A stretch of DNA of 49,918 nucleotides from an uncultured Clostridia bacterium (GCA_947175385.1 CAMWMN010000005.1:1-49918), one strand, 5' to 3'; shown: positions 14,893-23,939, counted from the stretch's first letter. Numbers and translations are program-made. Notes: generated by a model not told the origin, from the sequence alone.

Positions 14893-17424
14893 ATGACTAG
14901 ACTTGAAACAGCAATCAACAACAGTGAATTTATTTCGTTCCGAATGAAATACAGACCGGATTTTCCGATTGAGTTTCTGTGCGGAGATAATCCGTTCTGC
15001 GATATGGATACGGTAACCTTGGGAGAAATCATCTATCCCGATGACTACCGCCCGTTTTGCGAGGTAATCGGCGAGGTTATCAGCGACAGACAAGCCAAAT
15101 TCAAGGCACACGCGCGTCTGATGGTAAATGACGCTTACAAATGGTTCTACGTATCCGCCGCGCCGGAAACCCGCGCGGACGGCTCTGTTGCGGCGATTTC
15201 GGGAATGATGTTCGATGTGACGCAGTATTTCTCCGGAGATGCCGAGGATTCCGTTATGCTCGGCTACCGCAAGCACGTCAGCGCAACGGTGGATTCGGTA
15301 GAGCATCCGCCGCGGTTGACAGATATCCTCGGCGTGGAATATCTGGAGCACATTCAGGAGCCGTTTGCGCATATTGATGGGCTGTATTCCGTGATTGTCG
15401 GGGAAAACGGGGAAATTATCACCGCTGATGGTCAAGACACGGAAATCAATCTCAACAAAATGAACTATCAGCGTAAAAAAGACATCAGAATCAAGCATCA
15501 GAACGTTGCGTCGTGGATCATCGCCAGTGATAGTCCCGATAATATCAATAATTCCGCACCGCTGCTTGATGTAATGGTTCAGACCGTATCGGGAATGGCA
15601 AACAGTTACCTCGTTATCAGCGAGGAGATGGAAAACTCTCAGAAAGCAAACAAGCTGCTTGGTCAGAATTTCGAGGATCAGATCCTTATCAACAACATCT
15701 ATTCGATGATTTTGCAGAGCAAAGATACCGACAGTTCATTTGGGTGCGTAATTCCGCTGATCAAGGAATACTTTGAGCTTGATGACATTCTGTTCTGCCT
15801 TGATACCTCAGATCCTATTACCATATATCGATGGGATAAAAACGGCAGTATTATGTCATCTCAGGTGAAATCCACCGCAATCCCAAGGATTGACCGCGAG
15901 CTTAACAACAATTCCGTGCTGTGCTTGCCCGAAAGCGATGTTCGCGGAACGGGAAGCAGAAGTTTCGCAATGTCAAGAATATACGAAAACGGCACATCGC
16001 ACGGGGTTATCGTGTTCATTTCGCCCAAATCCGACCGCATCTGGACAAACCGCGACCGCAAGGTAATCCGCACCATTACGCAGATTATCAGTACGGTGAT
16101 TTACCGCTCCTTTGTGGAAAATCAGCTTGCCGCATCTCAGGAGAGCCTTATGCGGCTGGCTTATTACAATACCACCACGGGAATCCCGAACAGAAGCGCT
16201 TTCGAACGGGATTTCCGCGACAAAATAACCGAGGGAAATTCGGGCGCCGTAATCTCCATAGAAATCGCGAATCTCAAGCACTTAACAGAGATTCATTCCA
16301 CTCAGTATGCGGACGATATTGTGAAGAGTATTGCGGAATACATCGGCGCAATCCCGACCGAGGACCCGAAAAAGGTTTACCGTTTCTCCAATGACGTGCT
16401 GTTTGTGCTGATTGAGGATTCCACTCGCGAGGAGGCTATGAGCTTTACGCAGACGATCCTTGTGAAGTTCAAGTCCCCATGGCTATTGAACGACAGCGAA
16501 AACAGACTGGACATCTACGCCGGCATCGGAATGTTCCCCGAAAATGCCGATGACATCGCAGACTGCGTGCGTGTGGCAACACGGACTCTGCGTCTTGCTA
16601 AGGACAGGAAACTCCATGATGCGGTGTGCTACTCAGAGGGTCTGGAGGAGCGTCTGAATGACAATCAGCGTGTCCGCAAGCTGATCGCCGAATCCGCCGA
16701 AAACGGCTTCAAGGGCTTCTACATTCTCTATACCCCGATAACCGATGCCGAAACAAGTGAGCTTTATTCGTGCGAGGCGCATCTTTACTGGACAAACGGT
16801 GATATTATCATCTCGCGCGAACGGTTTCAGCCTATAATTCAGCAGCTTGACGAATCTATGAATCTGTTTCGCTTTGTGGCGGATAAGATCTGCAATTTCT
16901 GTACGATGATTCGTGAGTCGGGACTTCCGGACTTCCGCGTAGAATTTTCATTCCCGGAGTATACGCTGAATGATAATGAAAGTATGTTGGTTCTCCGCAA
17001 TGCGGTGTTGGAATACTCATTGCCGCCCGATGCGCTTACCATACTGATTCAGGAGAGCGATGGCACGATGGGGCTTTCCGCGAAAACCCTAAAGCAAATT
17101 CGCGATATAGGAATGGGTATAACCGCCGATGACCGCGGGGGCAACTTCTTCACATCCGCCTTACAGGATAATCCGTACATAACCGCGATAAAGATGCGTT
17201 CGCGGCGGCTCTCGGACGATGTAATCACTGCGGCGTTCGTAAAAAGCCTTATTAAGCGCTCCCATGACAAGGGCATTGATGTGACGGTCAAGGGCGTGGA
17301 CACCCCCGAAGCGCAAGAACGAGCGCATAATTTCGGCGCGGATACGGTTCAGGGAATTATAAACGGAAGACCGCTCCATTCAACGGAGTTCCTCAAAAAA
17401 ATGGTGAAGGCGGTTCGCAAGTAA
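14893..17424 (+). CDS. Degenerate GGDEF-EAL domain protein
   Basis: The protein has 843 residues. The N-terminal 115 look PAS-like (YRPDFPIEFLCGDN...DVTQYF), and about 235-410 look GAF-like. A GGDEF-type domain starts near 430 (TGIPNRSAFERDF), but the signature is RFSNDVLF instead of RxGGDEF, so cyclase activity is unlikely. An EAL-type domain follows from about 605: the EAL motif reads EAHLYW, the DDFG motif reads DDRG, and the end (GVDTPEAQ...GADTVQGIINGRPL) fits. Some metal ligands appear replaced, so it may be a c-di-GMP or nucleotide sensor rather than an enzyme. No membrane segments are seen. A monocistronic transcript is likely, with a promoter before and a terminator after. Confidence 0.85.
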   Translation: MTRLETAINNSEFISFRMKYRPDFPIEFLCGDNPFCDMDTVTLGEIIYPDDYRPFCEVIGEVISDRQAKFKAHARLMVNDAYKWFYVSAAPETRADGSVAAISGMMFDVTQYFSGDAEDSVMLGYRKHVSATVDSVEHPPRLTDILGVEYLEHIQEPFAHIDGLYSVIVGENGEIITADGQDTEINLNKMNYQRKKDIRIKHQNVASWIIASDSPDNINNSAPLLDVMVQTVSGMANSYLVISEEMENSQKANKLLGQNFEDQILINNIYSMILQSKDTDSSFGCVIPLIKEYFELDDILFCLDTSDPITIYRWDKNGSIMSSQVKSTAIPRIDRELNNNSVLCLPESDVRGTGSRSFAMSRIYENGTSHGVIVFISPKSDRIWTNRDRKVIRTITQIISTVIYRSFVENQLAASQESLMRLAYYNTTTGIPNRSAFERDFRDKITEGNSGAVISIEIANLKHLTEIHSTQYADDIVKSIAEYIGAIPTEDPKKVYRFSNDVLFVLIEDSTREEAMSFTQTILVKFKSPWLLNDSENRLDIYAGIGMFPENADDIADCVRVATRTLRLAKDRKLHDAVCYSEGLEERLNDNQRVRKLIAESAENGFKGFYILYTPITDAETSELYSCEAHLYWTNGDIIISRERFQPIIQQLDESMNLFRFVADKICNFCTMIRESGLPDFRVEFSFPEYTLNDNESMLVLRNAVLEYSLPPDALTILIQESDGTMGLSAKTLKQIRDIGMGITADDRGGNFFTSALQDNPYITAIKMRSRRLSDDVITAAFVKSLIKRSHDKGIDVTVKGVDTPEAQERAHNFGADTVQGIINGRPLHSTEFLKKMVKAVRK

Positions 17425-17473
17425 TACCAACCGTTCGTATGCAAATTACCAACGAATAATTTATAATCAAAAT

Positions 17474-17507
17474 AGCCGAAGTTTTTTACATAAATCTTCG
17501 GCTTTTT
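17474..17507 (+). terminator. Terminator after the GGDEF-EAL-like gene
   Basis: AGCCGAAG pairs with CTTCGGCT across a 14-nt loop and is followed by TTTT. This is a standard intrinsic terminator 50 bp past the stop codon. Confidence 0.8.
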
Positions 17508-17556
17508 GGACGTTTTGGCGAAATTTCAAAATTGGTGATATTTCGCCGAAATAGTA

Positions 17557-17585
17557 TTGAAAAAGGTAAAAAAATGGTATATAAT
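17557..17585 (+). promoter_or_regulatory. Promoter of the SEDS gene
   Basis: TTGAAA, 17 bp, TATAAT. It lies about 100 bp upstream of the rodA-like ATG, which has a TAGGAGAAAA ribosome site. Confidence 0.75.
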
Positions 17586-17687
17586 AGAAGTGTAGAAGTT
17601 TATTATCCGTGGTTTCCTTGCCATCGGCATGGGAAACACAATATTCCGCACTAAACGATTGATAATTTTTCGTCATATAGGAGAAAA

Positions 17688-18830
17688 ATGAAAAGAGTTC
17701 TGAAATTCTTCAGCAATCACCTTAAGCATATGGATAAGGTGATTCCGGTGATTTGTATTGGATTGACGGTGTTCGACATATTTCTCGTAAATTCAATGGT
17801 AAAGCCTGGGTTCGTTGACGAGCACGCGGTGAAGGTTCAGCTTGCGGCGGCGATTCTCGGAATTTGCGCGGCGGGAGTAATAAGCCTTATCGACTACAAG
17901 TTCATCTCGAAATGTTGGTTTGTTATCGCGCCGGTTGCGTTGATTTTACAGCTGCTTGTTTGGACACCGCTTGGTGTTCGGCGCGACGATGACCTTGCGT
18001 GGCTGGAAATCGGACCGATTTCTATTCAGCCGTCCGAAATCCTGAAATTCGTGTTCATCATCACGCTCGCCACGCATATCCACAAGCTCGGCGACAAGAT
18101 AAACTCCCCGAAGCATCTGCTGCCGCTGCTCGCGCACGGACTGTTCCCCGCCGGGCTGATTATGATACAGGGTGATGCCGGTTCGGGATTGGTATTTGTA
18201 TTCATCTTCGTGGTAATGATGTTCGCAGCGGGAATTTCGTGGAAATACATCGTTGCGGGAATCGCGTGTGTTCCGCCGATTTTATATGTTGCGTGGAATT
18301 TCATAATGCAGGATCACCACCGCAAGCGCATTTTAATACTGTTCGACAAGGAAATGCAGGAACAGGAGATTCTCGACGCCTATATGCAGCAATATAATGG
18401 AACGATTTGTCTTGGCTCGGGACAGCTCAAAGGTCTGGGCTTTACCAACACGGACAACTACCACTGGACGTTTGAGATCAACAACGATTATGTGTTCTCA
18501 TATATCGGTATGACAATGGGCTTTATCGGTTGTATGGCGGTTATATTGGTGCTGATGGTTCTGTGCCTGAAGATTCTGTCGGACGCTTCGGGCGCGCAGG
18601 ATAAGCTCGGCAAGATGATTTGCACGGGTGTGTTCGCGTTGCTGTTCTTTCACTGCGTGATAAATATAGGAATGGTTCTTTCGGTAGTTCCCGTAATTGG
18701 TATCCCGCTGCCATTTATCAGCACGGGCGGCACGGCTATGCTGATGATGCACGCGTGTATGGGATTAGTGCTGAGCGTTTCCGCACATAAGGAAAAGGAA
18801 AAGCATATGTTCTATACCGAAAAGGATTAA
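17688..18830 (+). CDS. rodA: RodA/FtsW family (SEDS) peptidoglycan polymerase
   Basis: SEDS proteins are multi-spanning membrane glycosyltransferases that polymerise lipid II with a partner class B PBP. About ten hydrophobic segments are visible. Conserved motifs are IGPISIQPSEILKFVFI, the extracellular loop KGLGFTNTDNYHWTFEINNDYVFSYIGMTMGF with the catalytic Asp region, and GMVLSVVPVIGIPLPFISTGGTAML. At 380 residues it is typical for RodA. No divisome or mreBCD gene is adjacent, so RodA rather than FtsW is a preference only. It has its own promoter. Confidence 0.88.
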   Translation: MKRVLKFFSNHLKHMDKVIPVICIGLTVFDIFLVNSMVKPGFVDEHAVKVQLAAAILGICAAGVISLIDYKFISKCWFVIAPVALILQLLVWTPLGVRRDDDLAWLEIGPISIQPSEILKFVFIITLATHIHKLGDKINSPKHLLPLLAHGLFPAGLIMIQGDAGSGLVFVFIFVVMMFAAGISWKYIVAGIACVPPILYVAWNFIMQDHHRKRILILFDKEMQEQEILDAYMQQYNGTICLGSGQLKGLGFTNTDNYHWTFEINNDYVFSYIGMTMGFIGCMAVILVLMVLCLKILSDASGAQDKLGKMICTGVFALLFFHCVINIGMVLSVVPVIGIPLPFISTGGTAMLMMHACMGLVLSVSAHKEKEKHMFYTEKD

Positions 18831-18866
18831 CGAACTTAAAACGTCCGAAAAATCACGGTGTTTTGT

Positions 18867-18963
18867 AAAATCCAAAAAATTTTGAGTGGTTTCCAAATGC
18901 TACCTGTTGCCCCAAACATACTGTTTTGCAGCAAGCTAAGCATTTCGAAATTTGGGATTTTTA
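18867..18963 (+). repeat. Second-type multi-hairpin element (galactokinase-like gene)
   Basis: Outer arms AAAATCCAAAAAATTT / AAATTTGGGATTTTT enclose AAATGCT...AGCATTT and an inner GTTGC...GCAGC hairpin. It ends 21 bp before the next gene and is followed by TATTTTAGATTAAGGAGG. It aligns with copy 5c at 13551-13658 (GTTTC..AATGCT and AAGCATTTCGAAATTT are shared). Confidence 0.7.
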
Positions 18964-18984
18964 TTTTAGATTAAGGAGGATTCT

Positions 18985-20247
18985 ATGAAGCCTATTGTAC
19001 GCGACTTAAACATTATTTACCCCGCAGAGCAGCTCGAACGGCAAATTCAACGCTATCGCGCCGCCGAGGTCGGTTTCGCGGAGCATTTCGGTACGTTAGG
19101 CGAACATCGGTTTTTCAGAGCGCCGGGACAAACCGAGATTTGCGGAAATCACACCTACCACAACAACGGCAAGGCACTTGCCGCGTCAGTGGATCTGGAT
19201 ACAATCGCCATCGCCGAGCCGATTGACGAGGACTTCATCGAGATAAAGTCCGAGGGGTTTCCTGCGGACAGAATAGAGCTTTCGGATTTGGAAATCCACG
19301 AGGACGAAAAAAACAGCGCTGCGACTCTGATTCGCGGTGTTGTACGTGGATTCAAGAAGAGCGGACACAAAATCGGCGGATTCCGCGCGTACACGACCTC
19401 CACGATTATCGAGAACGGCGGATTATCCCGCGCGGCGGCATTCGAGGTGCTTGTCGGAACGATTTTGTCACATTTGTACAATGGCGGACAAATTTCTCCG
19501 GTAAAGATCGCGCAAATCGCGCAATTCGCCGAAAATACGTACTTCGGCAGGAAATGCGGTATGATGAGCCAACTTGCGTGCTCGGTCGGCGGATTCGTGT
19601 CGGTTGATTTCAAGGACGATGACACGCCGATTATCGAGGGGATTCCATTCGATTTCGCGTCTTGCGGTCACGCACTGTGCATAGTTGATCCCAAAGCCGA
19701 GCAAAAAGATATGCAATCCGAAATCGAGCAAATTGACAAGGAAATGCGCATGGTCGCGGAATTTTTCGATTGTACAACTCTGCGCTCGCTTTCACTTGCG
19801 GACATAACGCTGAATATAGGCGGACTGCGGTTCAAGCTGGGAGATCGCGCGGTGCTGAGAGCACTTCACTTCTTCAACGAGAATGAACGCGTGGAACGTG
19901 CTGTTCACGCGCTGAAACATAAGAATTTTGATGATTTTCTGACCGCCGCGCGCGAAAGCGGCGAAAGCTCATTCAAATATCTCCAGAACGTATATAATAG
20001 CTCGGACGTTCGCAATCAGAGCGTTTCGGTCGCGCTGATTCTCGCCGATAATACGCTCCATCGCAAGGGAGCGTGCAAAATTCACGGTGCGGGCTTTCAA
20101 GGAACAGTTCAAGCGTTTGTCCCAATGGATATGCTCAAGCAATTCAAAATGAATACTGAGCGCACTTTCGGTGTCGGAGCTTGCCATGTGCTTACGATCC
20201 GCCCCACGGGAGCGTGCGAGGTGCTGATGGAGAAAAAAGAGAGGTAA
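18985..20247 (+). CDS. Galactokinase-like GHMP family protein, active-site residues altered
   Basis: The 420-residue protein follows the galactokinase plan: substrate-site motif near residue 50, phosphate loop near 150, motif CGxMxQ near 190, and C-terminal glycine motif near 370. Each differs from the active form. GEHTDY is GNHTYH, GLSSSAA is GLSRAAA, the catalytic Asp of CGIMDQ is Ser in CGMMSQ, and GGGFGG is GAGFQG. The fold assignment is firm, but galactokinase activity is doubtful. It may use another substrate or act as a sensor. No other galactose genes are nearby. Its stop lies 2 bp from that of hflX, tail to tail, with no terminator between. Confidence 0.8.
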   Translation: MKPIVRDLNIIYPAEQLERQIQRYRAAEVGFAEHFGTLGEHRFFRAPGQTEICGNHTYHNNGKALAASVDLDTIAIAEPIDEDFIEIKSEGFPADRIELSDLEIHEDEKNSAATLIRGVVRGFKKSGHKIGGFRAYTTSTIIENGGLSRAAAFEVLVGTILSHLYNGGQISPVKIAQIAQFAENTYFGRKCGMMSQLACSVGGFVSVDFKDDDTPIIEGIPFDFASCGHALCIVDPKAEQKDMQSEIEQIDKEMRMVAEFFDCTTLRSLSLADITLNIGGLRFKLGDRAVLRALHFFNENERVERAVHALKHKNFDDFLTAARESGESSFKYLQNVYNSSDVRNQSVSVALILADNTLHRKGACKIHGAGFQGTVQAFVPMDMLKQFKMNTERTFGVGACHVLTIRPTGACEVLMEKKER

Positions 20248-20249
20248 AT

Positions 20250-21482
20250 TTACCTCTCCTCAAATTCTGTCATCTGCTTGATAAGCATAATGTCCACCAG
20301 TGCGTCCACGACGATCCCTTGCTCGGTGTACTCCTCGGAGAACACCTTACCGTTCACGCGGATTTGCGCGGTTAATCCCGCCTTGTCATACGGCAGCAGC
20401 ATCTTCATTCGGCGAGATGTTTGCGGAAGATTCTTGGCAATCTTTTCCAGAAGCTCCTCGATTCCCTCCCCTTTCAGCGCGCTGATTTTCGCGGTTTTGT
20501 CATCGGTCGGGATTTGCTCGGCGATTTTGTCGCACTTGTTGAAAATCGTCACGGTAGGGATTTCCGCCGCACCAAGCTCCGCGAGTGTGGAGAGCGTGAC
20601 CTCCGCCTTTTCGGCGGCTTCGGGGTCGGAAGCGTCACACACATGCAGAATTATGTCCGCGCAAGCCGCCTCCTCAAGTGTGGATTTGAACGCCTCCACA
20701 AGGTGGTGCGGCAGACGGCGGATCAGTCCTACAGTGTCGACAATTGTCAGGCTGCGCCCATCGGGAAGTTCAATCGCGCGGGAGGTCGGGTCGAGGGTCG
20801 CGAACAGTTTGTCCTCGGCGAGAACGTCCGCACCCGTCAGCAGATTCAACAGCGTGGATTTCCCCGCATTGGTGTAGCCGACAATCGCGCCGACCTGAAC
20901 GTTGTCCTTTTTGCGCCGCTCACGCGAATAGCCGCGGCGCTCCTCCAGTTCCTTAAGCTCTGAGGAGAGCTTGTCGATTCGGCGGCGAATGTGGCGGCGG
21001 TCGGTTTCGAGCTGCGTTTCACCCGGACCGCGCGTGCCGATTCCGCCGCCGAGCTTATCCAGACTCGCGCCGATTCCCATAAGGCGAGGCAGACGGTATT
21101 TCAGTTGAGCCAGTTCCACCTGAATCTTGCCCTCGCGCGATACGGCACGGGCAGCGAAGATGTCAAGAATCAGCATTGTGCGATCGATTACGCGGACTTC
21201 TGTTTCGTCCTCTATGTTGCGTATTTGCGATGCGGTAAGCTCGCAGTCGAAAATCAGGAGTGTTGCCCCCAGATTTTGGCAAAGCTCCTTTACCTCGGTG
21301 AGCTTGCCCTCGCCGATTACAGTAGCCGATTCGTAAGCATCACGCTTTTGAATCACGCGGGCGATTTCCTCCGCGCCGGCGGTACGGGCAAGCTCCGAAA
21401 GCTCGTCCACGGACGCCTCGCAATCGTATTCGCCAATGTCCGCGGAAACTAAAATTGCTTTTTCAAGTTGTTTTTCTTCCAT
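20250..21482 (-). CDS. hflX: GTPase HflX
   Basis: HflX is a ribosome-binding GTPase that splits stalled or hibernating 70S ribosomes. The N-terminal HflX domain is followed by a helical coiled segment (GPGETQLETDRRHIRRRIDKL...) and the G domain with G1 GYTNAGKSTLLN, G2 region ATLDPTSRAIELPDG, G3 VDTVGLI and G4 NKCD. The length of 410 residues is normal. It has a consensus promoter and an AAGGAG site and appears monocistronic. Confidence 0.96.
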   Translation of the reverse strand: MEEKQLEKAILVSADIGEYDCEASVDELSELARTAGAEEIARVIQKRDAYESATVIGEGKLTEVKELCQNLGATLLIFDCELTASQIRNIEDETEVRVIDRTMLILDIFAARAVSREGKIQVELAQLKYRLPRLMGIGASLDKLGGGIGTRGPGETQLETDRRHIRRRIDKLSSELKELEERRGYSRERRKKDNVQVGAIVGYTNAGKSTLLNLLTGADVLAEDKLFATLDPTSRAIELPDGRSLTIVDTVGLIRRLPHHLVEAFKSTLEEAACADIILHVCDASDPEAAEKAEVTLSTLAELGAAEIPTVTIFNKCDKIAEQIPTDDKTAKISALKGEGIEELLEKIAKNLPQTSRRMKMLLPYDKAGLTAQIRVNGKVFSEEYTEQGIVVDALVDIMLIKQMTEFEER

Positions 21483-21521
21483 AAATTTCTCCTTTCGTAA
21501 ATAGGAGTGAGTAACTTATAT

Positions 21522-21550
21522 ATTATATCAGAATATTTTTGATTTGTCAA
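21522..21550 (-). promoter_or_regulatory. hflX promoter
   Basis: On the minus strand this is TTGACA, 17 bp, TATAAT: both boxes are perfect consensus. It is about 40 bp upstream of the start codon. Confidence 0.85.
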
Positions 21551-21683
21551 CTATCAAATATAATGAAGTATTGATTTAATGGCGATTTACCCTGCCGAAG
21601 GCGTGGTAAACCGCATAAAACACGGTTTTAGTTATGAGAACGATTTAATCAGCGTTACCGTAAATTCAAGACAGAGGTTTCTT

Positions 21684-22124
21684 ATGAATGAAAAAGTCAA
21701 AATTAAAGAAGAACGGGTATCCGCGGAGGAATATATTGACTTCTTAAAGAGAACGGATTTGGGTTCGCAATATCCAAAAGAGCGGTTCTCAGAAAGAATT
21801 TCCAAGCTTGTAAGCAATACATCAATAAGCCTTACCGCAAGGAACGAAAACGGTTTGATTGTCGGTGTTTTATTTGGATTGACTGATTATGCGTATTGGC
21901 TGTATGTAACGGATTTGGGGGTTGACAGATATTATGAGGGACAAGGAATCGGAACACAGCTTATGAAAGCCGCACATAATAAAGCGGGCGGCGAAAAGAA
22001 TATCGCCGTATATCTGATTGCAAACGAAAATGCAGTTCCGTTTTATGAAAAGCTCGGAATGGAAAAGGCAAATGATGTAATGCAATATAACCACATTGAA
22101 TGGACGGGATTTACTGTTCAATAG
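21684..22124 (+). CDS. GNAT family N-acetyltransferase
   Basis: The acetyl-CoA binding motif is visible in LGVDRYYEGQGIGTQLMKAAHNKA, followed by VYLIANENAVPFYEKLGMEKAND, which is typical of the last strand and helix of the fold. The track ORF begins at 21579, but the ATG at 21684 has an AGAGG ribosome site and gives 146 residues, the family norm; I prefer it. The upstream in-frame stretch is probably leader. The substrate is unknown. It opens a run of five small genes on the plus strand. Confidence 0.85.
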   Translation: MNEKVKIKEERVSAEEYIDFLKRTDLGSQYPKERFSERISKLVSNTSISLTARNENGLIVGVLFGLTDYAYWLYVTDLGVDRYYEGQGIGTQLMKAAHNKAGGEKNIAVYLIANENAVPFYEKLGMEKANDVMQYNHIEWTGFTVQ

Positions 22125-22160
22125 AAAGCAAACCGATTTCGATGAAATTCGGAGGATTTA

Positions 22161-22511
22161 ATGGATAAAGGAACAAAATTATATCAGAATCTGATAGATG
22201 AGCTTGTGAAAATGTCAAGTGAATGCGCTGACGCGAATAATGTGAAAACTGGCTCGGTTCCATATGCGGACTCCGAAGAAATCAACACGGTTCTGCAAAA
22301 GCTCTCGGACACGGACAGAGAGGTTTTGTCGGAGTTTATTCTCGGAGCGTACTCATCGGCGATTTTCGATGTTCTGGATTTGCTTGAGTGGTACACGTCC
22401 TGCGGAAAAATGAAAATTTCGATTGAGGGTGAAACGCTGCAAACCGACAAATTTGAGGGAATGCAGAATGATTTCATCGGGCGGCGCGACGGTTGGGAAT
22501 GGACGGAATAG
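22161..22511 (+). CDS. Hypothetical protein, 116 aa
   Basis: A small acidic soluble protein with an ATG after CGGAGGATTTA. The helical middle (SDTDREVLSEFILGAYSSAIFDVLDLLEWYTSC) and the end (DFIGRRDGWEWTE) remind me of DUF6547-type proteins, but this is from memory and unchecked. No enzyme motif is present. It overlaps the upstream edge of the next track ORF only because that ORF's listed start is too early. Confidence 0.6.
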   Translation: MDKGTKLYQNLIDELVKMSSECADANNVKTGSVPYADSEEINTVLQKLSDTDREVLSEFILGAYSSAIFDVLDLLEWYTSCGKMKISIEGETLQTDKFEGMQNDFIGRRDGWEWTE

Positions 22512-22519
22512 AGGAAAAA

Positions 22520-22972
22520 ATGGGACACTGTATACACGCTATAATCGGAAATCACGAGTCCATTTGTAAACTGGCGGGCGACTGGATTCGCGCGAATGAA
22601 ATTGAGCTTCCGCAAGGGTTTGGAATGATTCTCTGTACGGACGAGCTTTTAGATGACATTGCCGAGCTTATGGAAACCGAAAGCGAATCAGGCGAGCCTT
22701 GCTTTCCCGAACTTGATTATTTCGATGTTTCCGTAAAGGAGCTTATGGAGCGGTACTCATTCCGAACTAAACTCGCCTATATTGAAACCGACTATTTCGG
22801 CGGATTCGGAACGCAATCGGGTGTTCTGTACGAAAACGGAAAAATCGCTGTTGCTCCGAAAAGCGGCGAGGGAACGATTAACGCTCTGCTAAAGGAGCTT
22901 GGCATTTGGCGAACTTCCGATAAGGATGAGTTTGATATGTTGGAATTATGGAAATACCGCCGAATGGATTAA
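22520..22972 (+). CDS. Conserved hypothetical protein, 150 aa
   Basis: The start is the ATG at 22520 (MGHCIHAIIG), preceded by AGAGGAAAAA, rather than the track start at 22493. The pattern MGxCxHAIIG..., LPQGFGMILCTDEL, and LAYIETDYFGGFGTQSGVLY followed by an INALLKELGI...DEFD end is one I associate with a widespread but unnamed bacterial family. The function is unknown. No signal peptide or transmembrane segment is seen. It sits in a run of small unknown genes. Confidence 0.68.
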   Translation: MGHCIHAIIGNHESICKLAGDWIRANEIELPQGFGMILCTDELLDDIAELMETESESGEPCFPELDYFDVSVKELMERYSFRTKLAYIETDYFGGFGTQSGVLYENGKIAVAPKSGEGTINALLKELGIWRTSDKDEFDMLELWKYRRMD

Positions 22973-22987
22973 TGGAGGTTTTTGCTT

Positions 22988-23518
22988 ATGTTTGATCGCT
23001 ATAATGACATTTCAAAGTTTATTACCGACCCGAACAAGTTGAGGGTCGCCGATAACGATGAATATTGCGTCTATATTTCGGATAAAAACGATTACGATAT
23101 CGCGGTAGATTTGGAGGTGTGCTATGGCGGCTTTGACGAGATGAAGCCGTTTATTGTATTAATAGCAAAGCACATCAACGAGCTTGACAACATCGTTCAG
23201 CGGTTCGATCAGCAAAAGAGGGTTCGTGAAAACGGATACAGTCTGGGTCGGCTGCCATCTTCGCCGGGCGTCACGCGGTTTGACTACTCTAAGAGTATGG
23301 AGGACGAACCCGATCCTCAAAAGCGAAAAAGCAAGAAATTTCACTTTGGGCTTGAAGTGATATACATTGAAAAGCCGAATTTCGTTACATTTGATTATTG
23401 GGATATGAACGCCAATTCTCAGCTGTTCGTTGATTTTGAATACAAGGACGGAAAATTCTTTTTGAGAAGCTACGGTGCGTTTGAAAACATTCCGGACGAT
23501 TGGGACAAGGGTGATTGA
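22988..23518 (+). CDS. Hypothetical protein, 176 aa
   Basis: I do not recognise this protein. The ATG at 22988 follows TGGAGGTTTTTGCTT; the track start uses a TTG two codons earlier. It is Asp/Phe/Tyr-rich with predicted alternating strands (HFGLEVIYIEKPNFVTFDYW, FVDFEYKDGKFFLRSYGAF) and looks soluble. Small acidic proteins of this kind are often immunity proteins, but no toxin is nearby. The next gene begins 2 bp after its stop. Confidence 0.62.
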   Translation: MFDRYNDISKFITDPNKLRVADNDEYCVYISDKNDYDIAVDLEVCYGGFDEMKPFIVLIAKHINELDNIVQRFDQQKRVRENGYSLGRLPSSPGVTRFDYSKSMEDEPDPQKRKSKKFHFGLEVIYIEKPNFVTFDYWDMNANSQLFVDFEYKDGKFFLRSYGAFENIPDDWDKGD

Positions 23519-23519
23519 A

Positions 23520-23939
23520 ATGGAGAACCGAAAATTACAGCCATTGAGAATCCCGGGCGGCTGGACGATGGCTTTCAATGATTTCATGGATATTGACCCG
23601 ATGGAAATCTCCGATGAGAACGATTGGCTTGTTTACTTCAGCGAGGATCTGCTTTATATTTCCACGGAAATAACCCGCAAGTTGAACAAACAAACGGAAA
23701 CCCAAATTCTGGGTATTGACCTCGGCTGGTATCCCGAGGGCGACCCGAACGGAAGTTTCAAATTACAAGCGATTTTGAACGATAATTGGGAAAATCCACT
23801 GCTTGAGTTCTCGTCAAGGAGCAAAGATGAAATCGTGGAAATGTTAGAGCAGTGGCTGTTTGTCAAGTTTATGCCGCGCTATTTTATTGACGAGAAGTCT
23901 TTCCGCTGGAATCACATATGTGAATATTCAACAAGATAA
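23520..23939 (+). CDS. Conserved hypothetical protein, 139 aa
   Basis: The start is the ATG at 23520 (MENRKLQPLRIPGGWTMAFNDF), 2 bp after the previous stop. The pattern 'LxPLRIPGGW...DIDP...ENDWLVYFSEDLLY' and 'DLGWYPEGDPNGSFKL' belongs to a widespread, uncharacterised family that I associate with small accessory or immunity-like gene clusters. The fold is unknown. It ends 12 bp before nadB, so read-through into nadB is likely. Confidence 0.65.
   Translation: MENRKLQPLRIPGGWTMAFNDFMDIDPMEISDENDWLVYFSEDLLYISTEITRKLNKQTETQILGIDLGWYPEGDPNGSFKLQAILNDNWENPLLEFSSRSKDEIVEMLEQWLFVKFMPRYFIDEKSFRWNHICEYSTR

Noticed and set aside
22161-23939. Toxin-antitoxin or phage-defence module
   Set aside because: No nuclease, kinase, ATPase or other toxin/defence motif is visible in these proteins; the label would be guesswork.
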